From contig JAIOYO010000018.1 of NCBI GenBank assembly GCA_021741075.1, positions 1 to 64,000 on the forward strand: DNA of 64,000 nt, in the 5' to 3' direction. Positions within the stretch are counted from its first letter, which is position 1. Every line of letters begins with the position of its first letter. Origin of the DNA: Flavobacteriales bacterium. Its GTDB lineage: Bacteria; Bacteroidota; Bacteroidia; UBA10329. Positions 26,248-36,300 of this stretch are shown piece by piece. The notes under the pieces were generated by a model that was not told the origin of the DNA, did no database searches, and worked only from the letters and a program-made list of their open reading frames with translations. The translations under genes and the position numbers were made by a program.

Positions 26248-27883
26248 GATACAGATTCCTTAAGATGGTTCGAATTCCGAAATAGACGTACGCGTTCTTC
26301 TCTGTGGCAACCTCATTCTTGGCTACACGGTGCTTAAGACCGAGCAGGATGTGCAGGTTTGATGCCCTATTCACCACATACGCCAGCTCTACCGTTTGAT
26401 ACGTGAGGGTTGACTTTACACCTTGCCCAATGGTATTGCCGTAAGAATCTGCTCCCCGAAAAGTTTGGGTATCGGGATTGTACACGTCATTGCCATAATT
26501 TACGCCCGTAGAATCTCTCCCGATAGAAGCAAAGCTGAGGCGGTAGCTAAAACGCAAATCGTGCCAGCGATAACCCAACTCTCCCACCACTTCGTGGAAG
26601 TTTGCCCCCAGCGGATGCGCCAAAGGCTGATTGTAATGCGTGTAGCTCTGCAACGATGACTCGTGCGCGTAGGTATAAGGCCGTGCTGCGTTGTACTCAA
26701 TCCGCGCATAAAGTTTCTTCAGCCCAAACGGGTCAAAAACCTTAAAGCCCAATTGCCACCCCAACCGTTGACCAATAAATCCGCTTTGGCTCATCCTCGT
26801 AAAATCGAGCTCATCTATGGCCAATTGGCCGTAAAAGGCCGCCCCATCAAACGGAACGTATTTCACATTGAGGCCCGCCACAGCATTATTCCCCGAACCA
26901 TCGTACGCATACTGCACCGACCTAAACAGCGTAATCGGATTGAAGAAATTCCAGTTGAAACCATCGTTCCCTGTACTGTCACTTTTAAAAACCACGCCCT
27001 CAAACAGTCCCACTTGCACCCGCTTTCCAACCATTAGACTCAAATAGTGAAACGAGGCCCACTTCTTCTTAAATCCGGCCTCAAAAATGACCGGCACACG
27101 GGTGTCTTGCAACTGCGTAAAAATGAAATCGTACTGAAACTTCCACAGCGTGGTGCTCACTTTCAGGTACGGATAGTTATACCCCACATCAGACAGCAGC
27201 ATGGAGCGGTAACCCTCTCCCACAAAAAGCTTATCGTGCCCCAGTTGGATATTCAGCGCCTTAATGGGAGTGTATGACACGTGCCCTGAAGCGATGGAGA
27301 AGTCATAGCCCTTCACCTTCACGCCCAAGAAGCGGTACATCCCATTATCAAAGGCAAAATCCTTAATCCTTCCCTCGCCTGGCACTACCTTATATTTGTC
27401 TATCCAGGTATTCATGTAAGGCAGGTACGTAGCTTGGTTCTCCCAAAACGAAGTAATAAACGAAACCGTTTTCCCAATGCTTCCTCTAAAGGTAATGCCC
27501 TTGGTATTCACTGTCAGGCGTTCCTTGCTTACTACATCCATGCCCAACTCCAAGTTAAATACGGGGTCAACATAAAACTGATACTTAGCCGAATCTACCC
27601 TCAGCATGCTTTGTCGAAACAACTTCCGACCTAAAAACGTCCGAGAAAACTTACTCTTATGAAAATTGATGGTTCGCAGCGAATCAAAGGCAAAGGATTC
27701 GTTCATCTGTTTGATGCGATAGGGCTTCATTCCCGAGTGGAATTCTGAGCCTTTTACATGCAGCAATCCTTCAAACTCTGCGTAGTTCCCGTGATTGAAT
27801 TGATAGGTGTATTGCTCCTGAGCAAAGCTTGGAACAACCGTGAGGAGTACTATGGAGAGTGCGAAAAAAAGTCCCAAGCGCAT
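26237..27883 (-). CDS. Outer-membrane barrel protein, RemB/Wzi-like (copy 1)
   Basis: 548 residues with a signal peptide (LFFALSIVLLTVVPSFAQ). Blocks match the downstream copy: NIQLGHDKLFVGEGYRSMLL, WASFHYLSLMVGKRVQVGLF, NFFNPITLFRSVQYAYDG, YGQLAIDELDF, QPLAHPLGANFHE. The tail YVYFGIRTILRNLYHDF is a plausible terminal strand. It is the first of a two-gene minus-strand unit. It may be a tandem duplication that has diverged considerably. Function not determined beyond the RemB/Wzi-like label. Confidence 0.65.
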   Translation of the reverse strand: MRLGLFFALSIVLLTVVPSFAQEQYTYQFNHGNYAEFEGLLHVKGSEFHSGMKPYRIKQMNESFAFDSLRTINFHKSKFSRTFLGRKLFRQSMLRVDSAKYQFYVDPVFNLELGMDVVSKERLTVNTKGITFRGSIGKTVSFITSFWENQATYLPYMNTWIDKYKVVPGEGRIKDFAFDNGMYRFLGVKVKGYDFSIASGHVSYTPIKALNIQLGHDKLFVGEGYRSMLLSDVGYNYPYLKVSTTLWKFQYDFIFTQLQDTRVPVIFEAGFKKKWASFHYLSLMVGKRVQVGLFEGVVFKSDSTGNDGFNWNFFNPITLFRSVQYAYDGSGNNAVAGLNVKYVPFDGAAFYGQLAIDELDFTRMSQSGFIGQRLGWQLGFKVFDPFGLKKLYARIEYNAARPYTYAHESSLQSYTHYNQPLAHPLGANFHEVVGELGYRWHDLRFSYRLSFASIGRDSTGVNYGNDVYNPDTQTFRGADSYGNTIGQGVKSTLTYQTVELAYVVNRASNLHILLGLKHRVAKNEVATEKNAYVYFGIRTILRNLYHDF

Positions 27884-27935
27884 GGCAGCTGGCTTGGGAC
27901 AAAGTTATCGTTTCACACGAACGGACAACGGTGGT

Positions 27936-28616
27936 TTATTCGATAGAAAAACGAACAGGTAGCTTCAAAAACACATCTACGTTCCGTCCGCCTTGTTGAC
28001 CGGGCTCAAAACAATCGAGCATCTTCACTACCCGCAACGCTTCGGCATCTAACCATGGGTCAACGGAGCGTGCTACTTGCACATCTTTCACCGCACCACT
28101 CTTTGTAACGGTAAACTGAACCACCACAACCCCGCTCACGCCATTATCTAACGGAACCTTCGGGTAATTGAGGTGTTTGTACATCACCTTCATCATGTCT
28201 TCGGGACCACTGCAATAAACAGGCATCTTCGGAACCCAATCGTAAGGCGCAATATCTGCTACTTCTGCCTCCACAGTCTTAAAGTCGTCTCCTTTAAAGT
28301 CGTTTAGGTTTTCAAGAGATGGAATCGTTGGATTTGCAGTCTCGGTAACTGCATTATTCGCTGCCAACTTAATCTCAAACGTGGGTTTCTCCACCTTCGG
28401 AAGCTCGGGCTTCTCCACCTTCTTCTGTGTTTCGGGCAGCGTTACCAAATACCCTTGCGGATATTCATAGATGTCTTTCCCAACGGTCCTTTCTTCGGGA
28501 TATTTATACGGGGTTCTCCACTCAAACGAGACGAGCGTGATGGAGAATGCAAACACGAGACCAACCGTAAAGAACAACGGTCTCTTTTTTTCGAATGATG
28601 CTTTTGAAGTTTTCAT
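27936..28616 (-). CDS. TonB-family energy-transducer-like protein (no proline-rich linker)
   Basis: 226 residues. An N-terminal membrane anchor (LFFTVGLVFAFSITLVSFEW, about 15-34) is followed by a periplasmic linker and a TonB C-terminal domain (YPKVPLDNGVSGVVVVQFTV, DVQVARSVDPWLDAEALRVV). TonB couples the inner-membrane proton motive force to outer-membrane transporters. The linker is Lys/Pro/Glu-rich but lacks a poly-proline run, unlike the neighbour upstream (28755-29432). The two share the N-terminal KKRSLF/KKRPLF anchor and the C-terminal layout, so they are paralogues. A terminator separates them. Confidence 0.85.
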   Translation of the reverse strand: MKTSKASFEKKRPLFFTVGLVFAFSITLVSFEWRTPYKYPEERTVGKDIYEYPQGYLVTLPETQKKVEKPELPKVEKPTFEIKLAANNAVTETANPTIPSLENLNDFKGDDFKTVEAEVADIAPYDWVPKMPVYCSGPEDMMKVMYKHLNYPKVPLDNGVSGVVVVQFTVTKSGAVKDVQVARSVDPWLDAEALRVVKMLDCFEPGQQGGRNVDVFLKLPVRFSIE

Positions 28617-28700
28617 TTTCAGCAGGATTTAAGGTTAGGTACCGTGGCATCATGGGCATTGCGTTTGGTCCTTAACGAGGGCTGTGCCTGCTTATTGCAT

Positions 28701-28734
28701 AAAAAAACCCCACTGAACAAGTCCAGCGGGGTTT
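28701..28734 (-). terminator. Intrinsic terminator after the upstream TonB-like gene
   Basis: Minus strand: AAACCCCGCTGG pairs with CAGTGGGGTTT (one mismatch or bulge) around a short loop and runs into a stretch of T (28701-28707). It follows the stop of the 28755-29432 gene by about 20 bases. Confidence 0.75.
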
Positions 28735-28754
28735 ACAATTTCTTCTCGTAATTT

Positions 28755-29432
28755 CTAGTTCAATACAAATCGAATAGGAATCGTGAACTGTACCGGAACG
28801 GGTTTGCCACGTTGCTTCCCTGGCTTGTAGCCTTTCAATGTTTTTACAACTCGGGCAGCTTCCTTATCTAGGAATGGGTCGGCTCCACGCACAACTTTCA
28901 CATCCTTAATGCTTCCATCTCTATCTACCACGTAGCTTACGTAAACCACTCCCGTAATACCATTCTCTTTGGCGATTGGTGGGTATTCTACGTGCTCTGC
29001 AATAAACTTTAATAGCGCGGCATCACCTCCAGGAAACGATGGCATGTCTTCTACAATGGTGAAGAAATCTGGCTCGTTAGATTCTTCCTCAACAGGAGCT
29101 ACAACTTCTTCAATAATCATTTCCTGATCGGCTTCCACATCCATGATTTCCACCTCATCTTCAATCTCCACGTCATCTTCAACGATTTTAATCTCGGGAG
29201 CTGGTGGCGGTGGTGGTGGCGGTGGGGGTGGTGGGTTATTCATCTCGGTGATTGGAATAATCTCTTCTTCCAAGTCATCCAAAACAAGTTGTCCGAGGTC
29301 TGCAGTAGACGCATCGTACGTTTTCCACTCAAATGCGGTTAGCACAACGGCTAAGGCCACAACGTAACCTGCAACAAGAAACAGCGAACGTTTCTTCTCC
29401 AAGTCGGCTTCAGGATTTTTCTTAATCTCCAT
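28755..29432 (-). CDS. TonB-family energy transducer
   Basis: 225 residues. Membrane anchor at about 15-33 (LFLVAGYVVALAVVLTAFEW), a proline run of about 11 residues in the linker (positions about 65-75), an acidic stretch (EDDVEIEDEVEIMDVEADQE) and a C-terminal TonB domain (YPPIAKENGITGVVYVSYVV, VRGADPFLDKEAARVVKTLK, FTIPIRFVLN). The acidic and proline-rich linker is typical of Bacteroidota TonB proteins. It supplies energy to outer-membrane TonB-dependent receptors; which ones cannot be told from the window. Confidence 0.88.
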   Translation of the reverse strand: MEIKKNPEADLEKKRSLFLVAGYVVALAVVLTAFEWKTYDASTADLGQLVLDDLEEEIIPITEMNNPPPPPPPPPPPAPEIKIVEDDVEIEDEVEIMDVEADQEMIIEEVVAPVEEESNEPDFFTIVEDMPSFPGGDAALLKFIAEHVEYPPIAKENGITGVVYVSYVVDRDGSIKDVKVVRGADPFLDKEAARVVKTLKGYKPGKQRGKPVPVQFTIPIRFVLN

Positions 29433-29535
29433 AGTCAGTTTTTTATGGGTCGGTAAATTTAAAATTATTGAGTCAATCTCAACAATCGGTTAACATTCCT
29501 TGGATGCTTTTTCTCGATTGATTCCATAAAGACAT

Positions 29536-29907
29536 TTATTTCTTCAAAAAAATTCGGATTGCAAGAAGTGCGACCACGCCTCCGAGCATATCTGCTATCA
29601 GGTCAATCACATCACCAGAACGACCTTCAATCCAATTATGTTGTACAACTTCTAGCCCACCTCCCAATACAAAACACCACATAAGGACAGGAAGCCACAC
29701 CCTTTGGCCTTTGTCTTTCGCAAAAGCCAATGCAATTAAACCAGCCTCTACCCCGAACAGAACAAGATGGATAAGCTTATCAACGCCTGGCCATGCTAAC
29801 CACTCAAAGCGTGGTATCTCACTGGGGACAGAGGTAAGTCCGTAAACAATAAAGGCCGTCCAAAGGACGGCCAATATCATTAATACATTCTTAACAGAAG
29901 ACAACAA
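29536..29907 (-). CDS. VanZ-family membrane protein
   Basis: 123 residues, about four membrane helices. The family pattern is present: DKLIHLVLFGVEAGLIALAF, a mid-protein GGGLEVVQHNWIEGRSGDVI and DLIADMLGGVVALLA. The function of these short VanZ-like proteins in Bacteroidota is not established. It follows gcvH directly (stop of gcvH at 29908-29910, start at 29907) and belongs to the conserved flavobacterial order ruvA-sprA-gcvH-vanZ. Confidence 0.85.
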   Translation of the reverse strand: MLSSVKNVLMILAVLWTAFIVYGLTSVPSEIPRFEWLAWPGVDKLIHLVLFGVEAGLIALAFAKDKGQRVWLPVLMWCFVLGGGLEVVQHNWIEGRSGDVIDLIADMLGGVVALLAIRIFLKK

Positions 29908-30288
29908 TTAAGCCCCTATCAACGCAGAATAATCGGCTGCGGACAAAAGACCATCAACTTGTGATGCGTTGGACAATTTGATTTTAATCATCCAACCTTC
30001 TCCGTAAGGGTCGCGATTTACTGCTTCTGGATCTTTCTCTAGGCCAGTATTGAATTCAAGTACTTCTCCGCTCAATGGCATAAACAAATCTGATACAGTT
30101 TTCACCGCCTCAACCGTCCCGAAAACCTCTTCTGCATCCAATGACTCTCCTTCTGTTTCGATTTCCACATAAACGATGTCTCCCAATTCGCTTTGCGCAA
30201 AATGGGTGATGCCCACAGTGGCCACATCGCCATCAATTTTTACCCATTCGTGTTCTTTGGTGTACTTAAGGTTTGCTGGAACGCTCAT
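29908..30288 (-). CDS. gcvH: Glycine cleavage system H protein
   Basis: 126 residues, the usual GcvH length. It shuttles the aminomethyl group between the P, T and L proteins on a lipoyl arm. The lipoylated lysine lies in [20 protein letters not shown]. The start [20 protein letters not shown] is typical. It lies 57 bases after sprA and immediately before vanZ. The other gcv genes are not in the window, as expected for Flavobacteriia where gcvH is unlinked. Confidence 0.96.
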   Translation of the reverse strand: MSVPANLKYTKEHEWVKIDGDVATVGITHFAQSELGDIVYVEIETEGESLDAEEVFGTVEAVKTVSDLFMPLSGEVLEFNTGLEKDPEAVNRDPYGEGWMIKIKLSNASQVDGLLSAADYSALIGA

Positions 30289-30345
30289 TTTTTGTGCTTT
30301 GGATTTAAAGTTCGGCCAAAAGTAATTTTTTCGGCATTCTGTCTA

Positions 30346-33300
30346 TCATTCAGCTAACGTAAATCTTAAACTAAGTCCGGCAGAATGGTTTTCTGTTGGG
30401 AATGATGATGAAACCACTGGTTTGTTGATGGCTGCATCGTAGAACAATCGAACGTTAAAACGCTGATTAATTACGTAATCTGCGTTGACCTTAATGCTAA
30501 TAAGCTTTTGCCCCGAAGTTGCTTGATTGAGGTCTTCTTCCAACTTGCGTATCATGGTTCGGTTATCTCGTATGGAGAAGTCTACCCGGAAATTCAAATC
30601 GGACTTAATACGCTTGGTGTTCTTTCCTATCTTGATTGGAAACGGTACATTTTTAAAGGTGTATCCAGCGCCAATGATGTATTCTTCGCTCGTTACTTCA
30701 ACCATTTGTGTATTGGAGAAATTGAGTGATAAGGTTCTGCTCGTCTTCACCTCAAACTTGGCAGTGAGGGAATTTTTAAAATTGAAATCTAAACTAACTA
30801 GCGGACTGAACTGCTCGCTTATGGTGATAGTTCCTATTTGGAATTGAGGAATGAAATTTCCAGAGCTATCGCGGGTATTTGGCAAGAGGCTTTCTCCGCT
30901 TGAGGTTGGAACTGCCTCAAAACCAAGGTTGGTGGTGAAGCTGCTAACGCTATAGGTTGACCGATAAGCGTGGCCCAAGGTCACGTTTCGAGCAAACTTT
31001 TTCACGAATGGAATCTTACCTAATCCATCATAATTTACCCTCCAGTTTGGTAGCGGCACTCGCGGGAATACGCTCTTATTAATCGTTTCTGGACTGAACA
31101 CGCCATAAGCCGATAGGAAAGCTGGAATCAGAACGTCTTGCTGTGTTCGGCCATAACCCTCCGAATAGCCTTCTGAATCGCTCAACAAGAAACCCGGATA
31201 ATCGGCTGCCAAACGCTGCGAAATAATCTTTCGGTTCTCTTTAAAATCATCAAATACAGGAGATGAGTTGTCGTCTCTCGATTTGGTAAAAGCAGTATTG
31301 ACCGTGATGTACGACATACTGAAGTTACCCGTTGTGACAGGGTTGAAACTAACGGGACGTTGAAGCTCCTCTTCCCAGCGGAAGAACTCGCTTACGCTCT
31401 CGGTGTACGTCCGAGTTGCCGTAAGGTCAATACGGAATCCTTTGAATGGCTCCACTGTTGCCCTAATATTGAGCGAGCTCGATTGTGACTGAACGAGCGG
31501 ACTGCTTTGCAGCGTATCGGTAGATATCCATCCGCCCTTTATGGCTTCGGTTCGGATATCATATCCTGTAGCAACATCATCAAAGGCATTGCTTTGCCAT
31601 CCAAAGATGAATGGGACAAATCCGCTCATGTTAGACATGCCCTGATCCAATCCCATGTAGTCTGTCTGTGGGTTGTAGCCCGGAAGCATGGTTCCGTTGT
31701 TCTCAGAGTAGGTTACGTTCACGGATTTTACCATCATTAAGAACGACCCAATTCCGTTGCCAATTATTTTTCCGAAGTTGATTTTCTCTTTCTCTTCTGG
31801 TACAGAATCGGTTGGTTCTCCTTTTTCGCCTTTGCTGGCATTGGCCTTTCCTCTTGCATTTGCTTTACGCGTGCTTGCAGTGCGCCTTTGATCTTGATTT
31901 ATCTTTTTGAGGAAAGGAACTTTATTGTAAAGCTGCGTGAGGTTGGCGTTGGCGTTTATCTGCCAATTCTGAGAGTTCTGAACCGTGTTTCCGAAAGATG
32001 ATTGCGCAAAAGAGCCATCATTCTGCCGCTCAAGCGGTGCTGCCGTCCATGTGTAGTTACCCGTGTAGGATGCCGTTGATGTAACCCAACTCAAGATTGG
32101 GAATTTGTTGATTGGAAGCGTCCAATTAACAGTTGTGTTGTGGTTGTACTGCGTGGTACGTCCACCATTCCAAATGTTTGACCAAATGGAATCGCGCATG
32201 TGTTCCCAATTATCAAACTTCCTATCTACAGGCCCTTCAGGCTCGTCTACTCTACCAAAGTTAAATGCGTTAAACTGAATCTTGATGGCCTTGGTGAGGT
32301 CATATTTAAACTCATAATTTCTGTTCCACAAAAACGATTTCTGGAAGGTGGAATCAATCTTAATGTTGGCGTATTCGGTGGTGTTCCGCAGTTGTTGTTC
32401 GGTGTATCTACGGTCCATGTCGGTTCTGAAACCGAGGCCACTAGGCACATAATTGAAGTTGAAATCCTTTATGGGTCGCCACCATTCCGATTGCAACATG
32501 CTTCTCGACCACTTCTTGTAATTGTCTCTCCGCTTGGTGTAAAGTGCCAATTGGTCTTCGGCCTCTTGCATTTCCTGGCCCTTCACCTTGGCGCGTTTGA
32601 GGCTATCCACTACGGCTTTTTGTTCCTTCACACGCTCTTCTTGCTTTTCCTTGGTATCATCTACCATAGCGTTCACCAAAGTGAGTTTAGAAAATGGGCG
32701 AACGTTCTTTGCTGTAGGGTTGTAATTGTAATTCATGCCACCACGGTAGGTACGCGTTTCGCGATACTGCGTGTTGATATCTCGCATGTAATCTTGGTTG
32801 TAGGCATAATTGAATCCGAAGTTGGCAGGATCCCACGGCATGGGCTTCTTGCTCTTGAAACCAATTTTGACATCGGTGAAGTTCATGCTCCTACGCTTGT
32901 TGTAGCGCTCCGTTTGCTGGATTAACGCTTGTCTGGCCGAATCTGGATTGGTGGAGGTCTCATTCAAACTAGTAAGCGTAGCCGCCATGGTAATATCCGG
33001 GTCGAGCGGATTGTATTCTGGTCGTCCAAAGGTTTCGCCATAGCTCAGATACATCGGCACATTGATATTCCATTTGGCCGGGAAGAACTTATCTACCTTA
33101 ATCTGTGCCGAAAGGTCGTAGTTGGCAATATTTTCACGAAGACGCTCGCTCGGCTTGCTGTCAAATGCACCAAATCCAAATTTGGTGTAATCTGCTGCTC
33201 CGTTTAATGTGGCAAAATCGGCCAGTTTTACGCTTACTTGACCTGTGGTTGCCCAACCTCCCTTGTTGTCAAAGTCGGTCAGCCGCAATTCATTCACCCA

Positions 33301-36300
33301 AACCTCTACGCATTTGGAAAGTCCATCGTCTGTATCGTGTGGCCCTGTTTTCTTTGGGTTACGAATACCAATCATCATGGATTTAATGTTGGCGAGGTTC
33401 GGATTACCCTTAACGATAATCTTGTTTCGAGGGCCATGATCCATTTCGTACCGTTTGGTAATGGAAACCGAAGGGTCGGAAATGAGGTCTCTATTTCGCT
33501 GGGTCTTGCTATTGGTAAGCTCGGCAAATTCAATATCGATGTCGTTCAGAATTGGCCATACTGCAAAGCGATCATCGGCAATATCTCCGTTGTAATCTCC
33601 ATCTGGAGTTACGATAAGCGGCACCTCGTATTCGTAATAGTTATTGTCGAAATCGGTTCCCAAACGAAGGAAAACGGTCACATCATCATCATTCAGAATC
33701 TCTTCTCCAATAGCTTCTGCGTGAATGAACATCTTTAGCTTCTTGTAAGAACGAATGTCCAATTGAGAATACTTGAATGCGGCTCGTGCATCCCCGTCTC
33801 CCAAATCGCAGGTCTTGAGCAGGAGCGCCTGTTCGTTCAATTGCCGAAGGGTAGTATTTCCGGAAGGTGTTTGCTGACGGTCGATTCCCGGAGGAAGGAT
33901 GTAGTTGACAGGCTCCTTTTCGCTGTTCTCTTCAATGTTCACCACCGAAATATCAAATGGAGAATCGTCTGATGGGTCGCCAGGAATGTATTCGCCAGGC
34001 TCTTCCAACGAAAAGAGGTAACGCCTCCATTCTCCCCTCACCAATTCCAAACGGGCAAAACGGGTAACGATAGAATCTTCAAATCCTTTGAAATACATTC
34101 TCATAAAACGAATGGAACGGAAATCTTGAATATTACCCACCACGCGGTCTGGCGTTCTAACAGGAATCTTAAACTGATACCACTTCACATCAATATTCTG
34201 TCCATTGGCAAGTGTTCCGCGGCCAACCACTTCACTTGTGATATAGTTCTGACCCACCACCAAATCTTCTTTGCGCATACTCACCTTGTACTGGAAATAA
34301 TTTTCTGTTTGGCTTACGGTATTATCACGGTTGATGTCCTCCACATCAGGAATGGTGGATGAGGAAGCCTGAAACGAAGTTCCAGATTGATCGGCAGTCG
34401 GTGAGTTGCCCTCCATACCATTGTAGGGCTTGTAGCGTTCGAGAACAGAAGCTTCTTGCGCATCCAAATCATCTCCACGATAAAACTTAAAGTTGTCGGT
34501 AGAAACGTCAGAAATCAATTTGTCGAATGCGGCTGGAGATAGTGAGCCGTCATCTCTTTTAGCAATGAGCTTGGTTACATAGTCCGAATTAGAATTGTTT
34601 CCAGGGGTAGCCGTATGACCCAAAACCTCCTGTTCATCATTCATACCATCCAACCCAATATCCTGAAATGGCCGTGATACGGGGTCGTTGTCGAACACGT
34701 TGATGATGTTCTGTGTGAGAGGTGCAATGGCCCAGTTGGTGGTATCGGTAAGGTTATCGTTGCTCGGAGTAGGAAGTCCGTTCTCAAACGATTTTCTACC
34801 GTCACGCAAAATGTCCTCCGAAACGTTACCAAGGTTGAAATAAAGATCACCTCCCGTGTGCGTATTCTGTGTGTCATAATAGTAAGGATCCATGACCCAA
34901 AACTGGATAAATTCGATGTTGTTCGATTCAAAATCGCTGGTGGTAATTGGTCGCATAATACCACCCCAACGCGAGGCTGGGTCTAGCAACGATCCATCTG
35001 CATCAAGACCTGCAGCCACCTGTACGCCAAGCGGTGTTTTACCATCTGCATCGTAGTTGTAAGGGCCTTTTTCCTTCGGGTAGAAGGCCACATCGAACAT
35101 TGGCAGGTTGGTCTGCTGATTGGCAATTTGTGATTGTCTGTTTGGGAAAATCTCCTGCTCCAGAACGGCACGGGTATACTGGAATGATTGATCTTCGGTG
35201 GTTATATGACTAGGCGTTAAGTTGTTGTTTCGATAAAAGAGCGGGTCGATAACATACCACGCAAACCTTGCTCGGTTCATACCATAACCTATATCGTTGG
35301 CCAAAGAACCTTCCGGAAACATTGAGTTTTCTAGCTGACCTTGTGGCGTACTAGCCAACACCCACGACTGTCTGTTTTTGAGGTCAATAAAATTCACACT
35401 TCCCTCAAAATCATCGATGTAGGCGATTCCGCCTTTGGTGATGGCGGCAGCATTACCTGGTATTAAATGCGCAAACTCACCAGAAACCGAAATGGTAGAA
35501 ATTTCCTTGGTGTTGATAAGCGGAATCTTGTCCACCATTTTGGTTAGAAAGCGCGACTCAGTACGGTAGTTTCCATTCAAACCCCAAATGGTGTTGTTTA
35601 TAGGCTCATCGCCCATATTTACTTTCTGGGTAAGTGGTCGTTCTCGTAAATTAAGCACAGTAGCACCGAAAGAGAGATTGTCGCTAATAACATAATCGAG
35701 ATGCACACCGCCCAAGGTCTTCTGCTGGATATTAAAGAGCGAATTGCTCTCATAATTTGCGGTGATTTTCTGGCCTGATTGAATGATGGCTTCGTTGATA
35801 ATTTTGACACGTCCGAGCGTGTAATCAACCGTATAGTCCTGATTCTCGACCAGCGTTTGGCTACCAGCTGTGACCGTTACACTTCCTTGCGGAATATTCA
35901 TTCCACCCAACGAGATTTCGGCACCGCCCTGTCCTTTGTAGGTTCCCGCCAAAATGAATCGGTTCAACTCCGGAAAATTGAGGGCTGCCTGTTTGGTAGA
36001 ATCATACAACTGAGGGAATACATACTTATCTGCAATTGCCTGCTCAGAAGGTAAAAACTTACTTTCCAAATAGGAACCAAATGGTTCTTTTACGGGGAAG
36101 ATGATTCTACCCGATTGACTGCTGATGGTGACGCCTTCCACAAAATCGAAGAAACCATCTGCATACGGGTCATTATTGTTGTTTAGCTGATCCAAGTTCA
36201 ACGTGCGAAGTAGAATTTGACCTTCGATGGCTCCTTCTGTCAAATAGTTGGTGCGTGTTCCGGCCGAGATGTTGTCATAAATCACATCCAATCTGAAATC

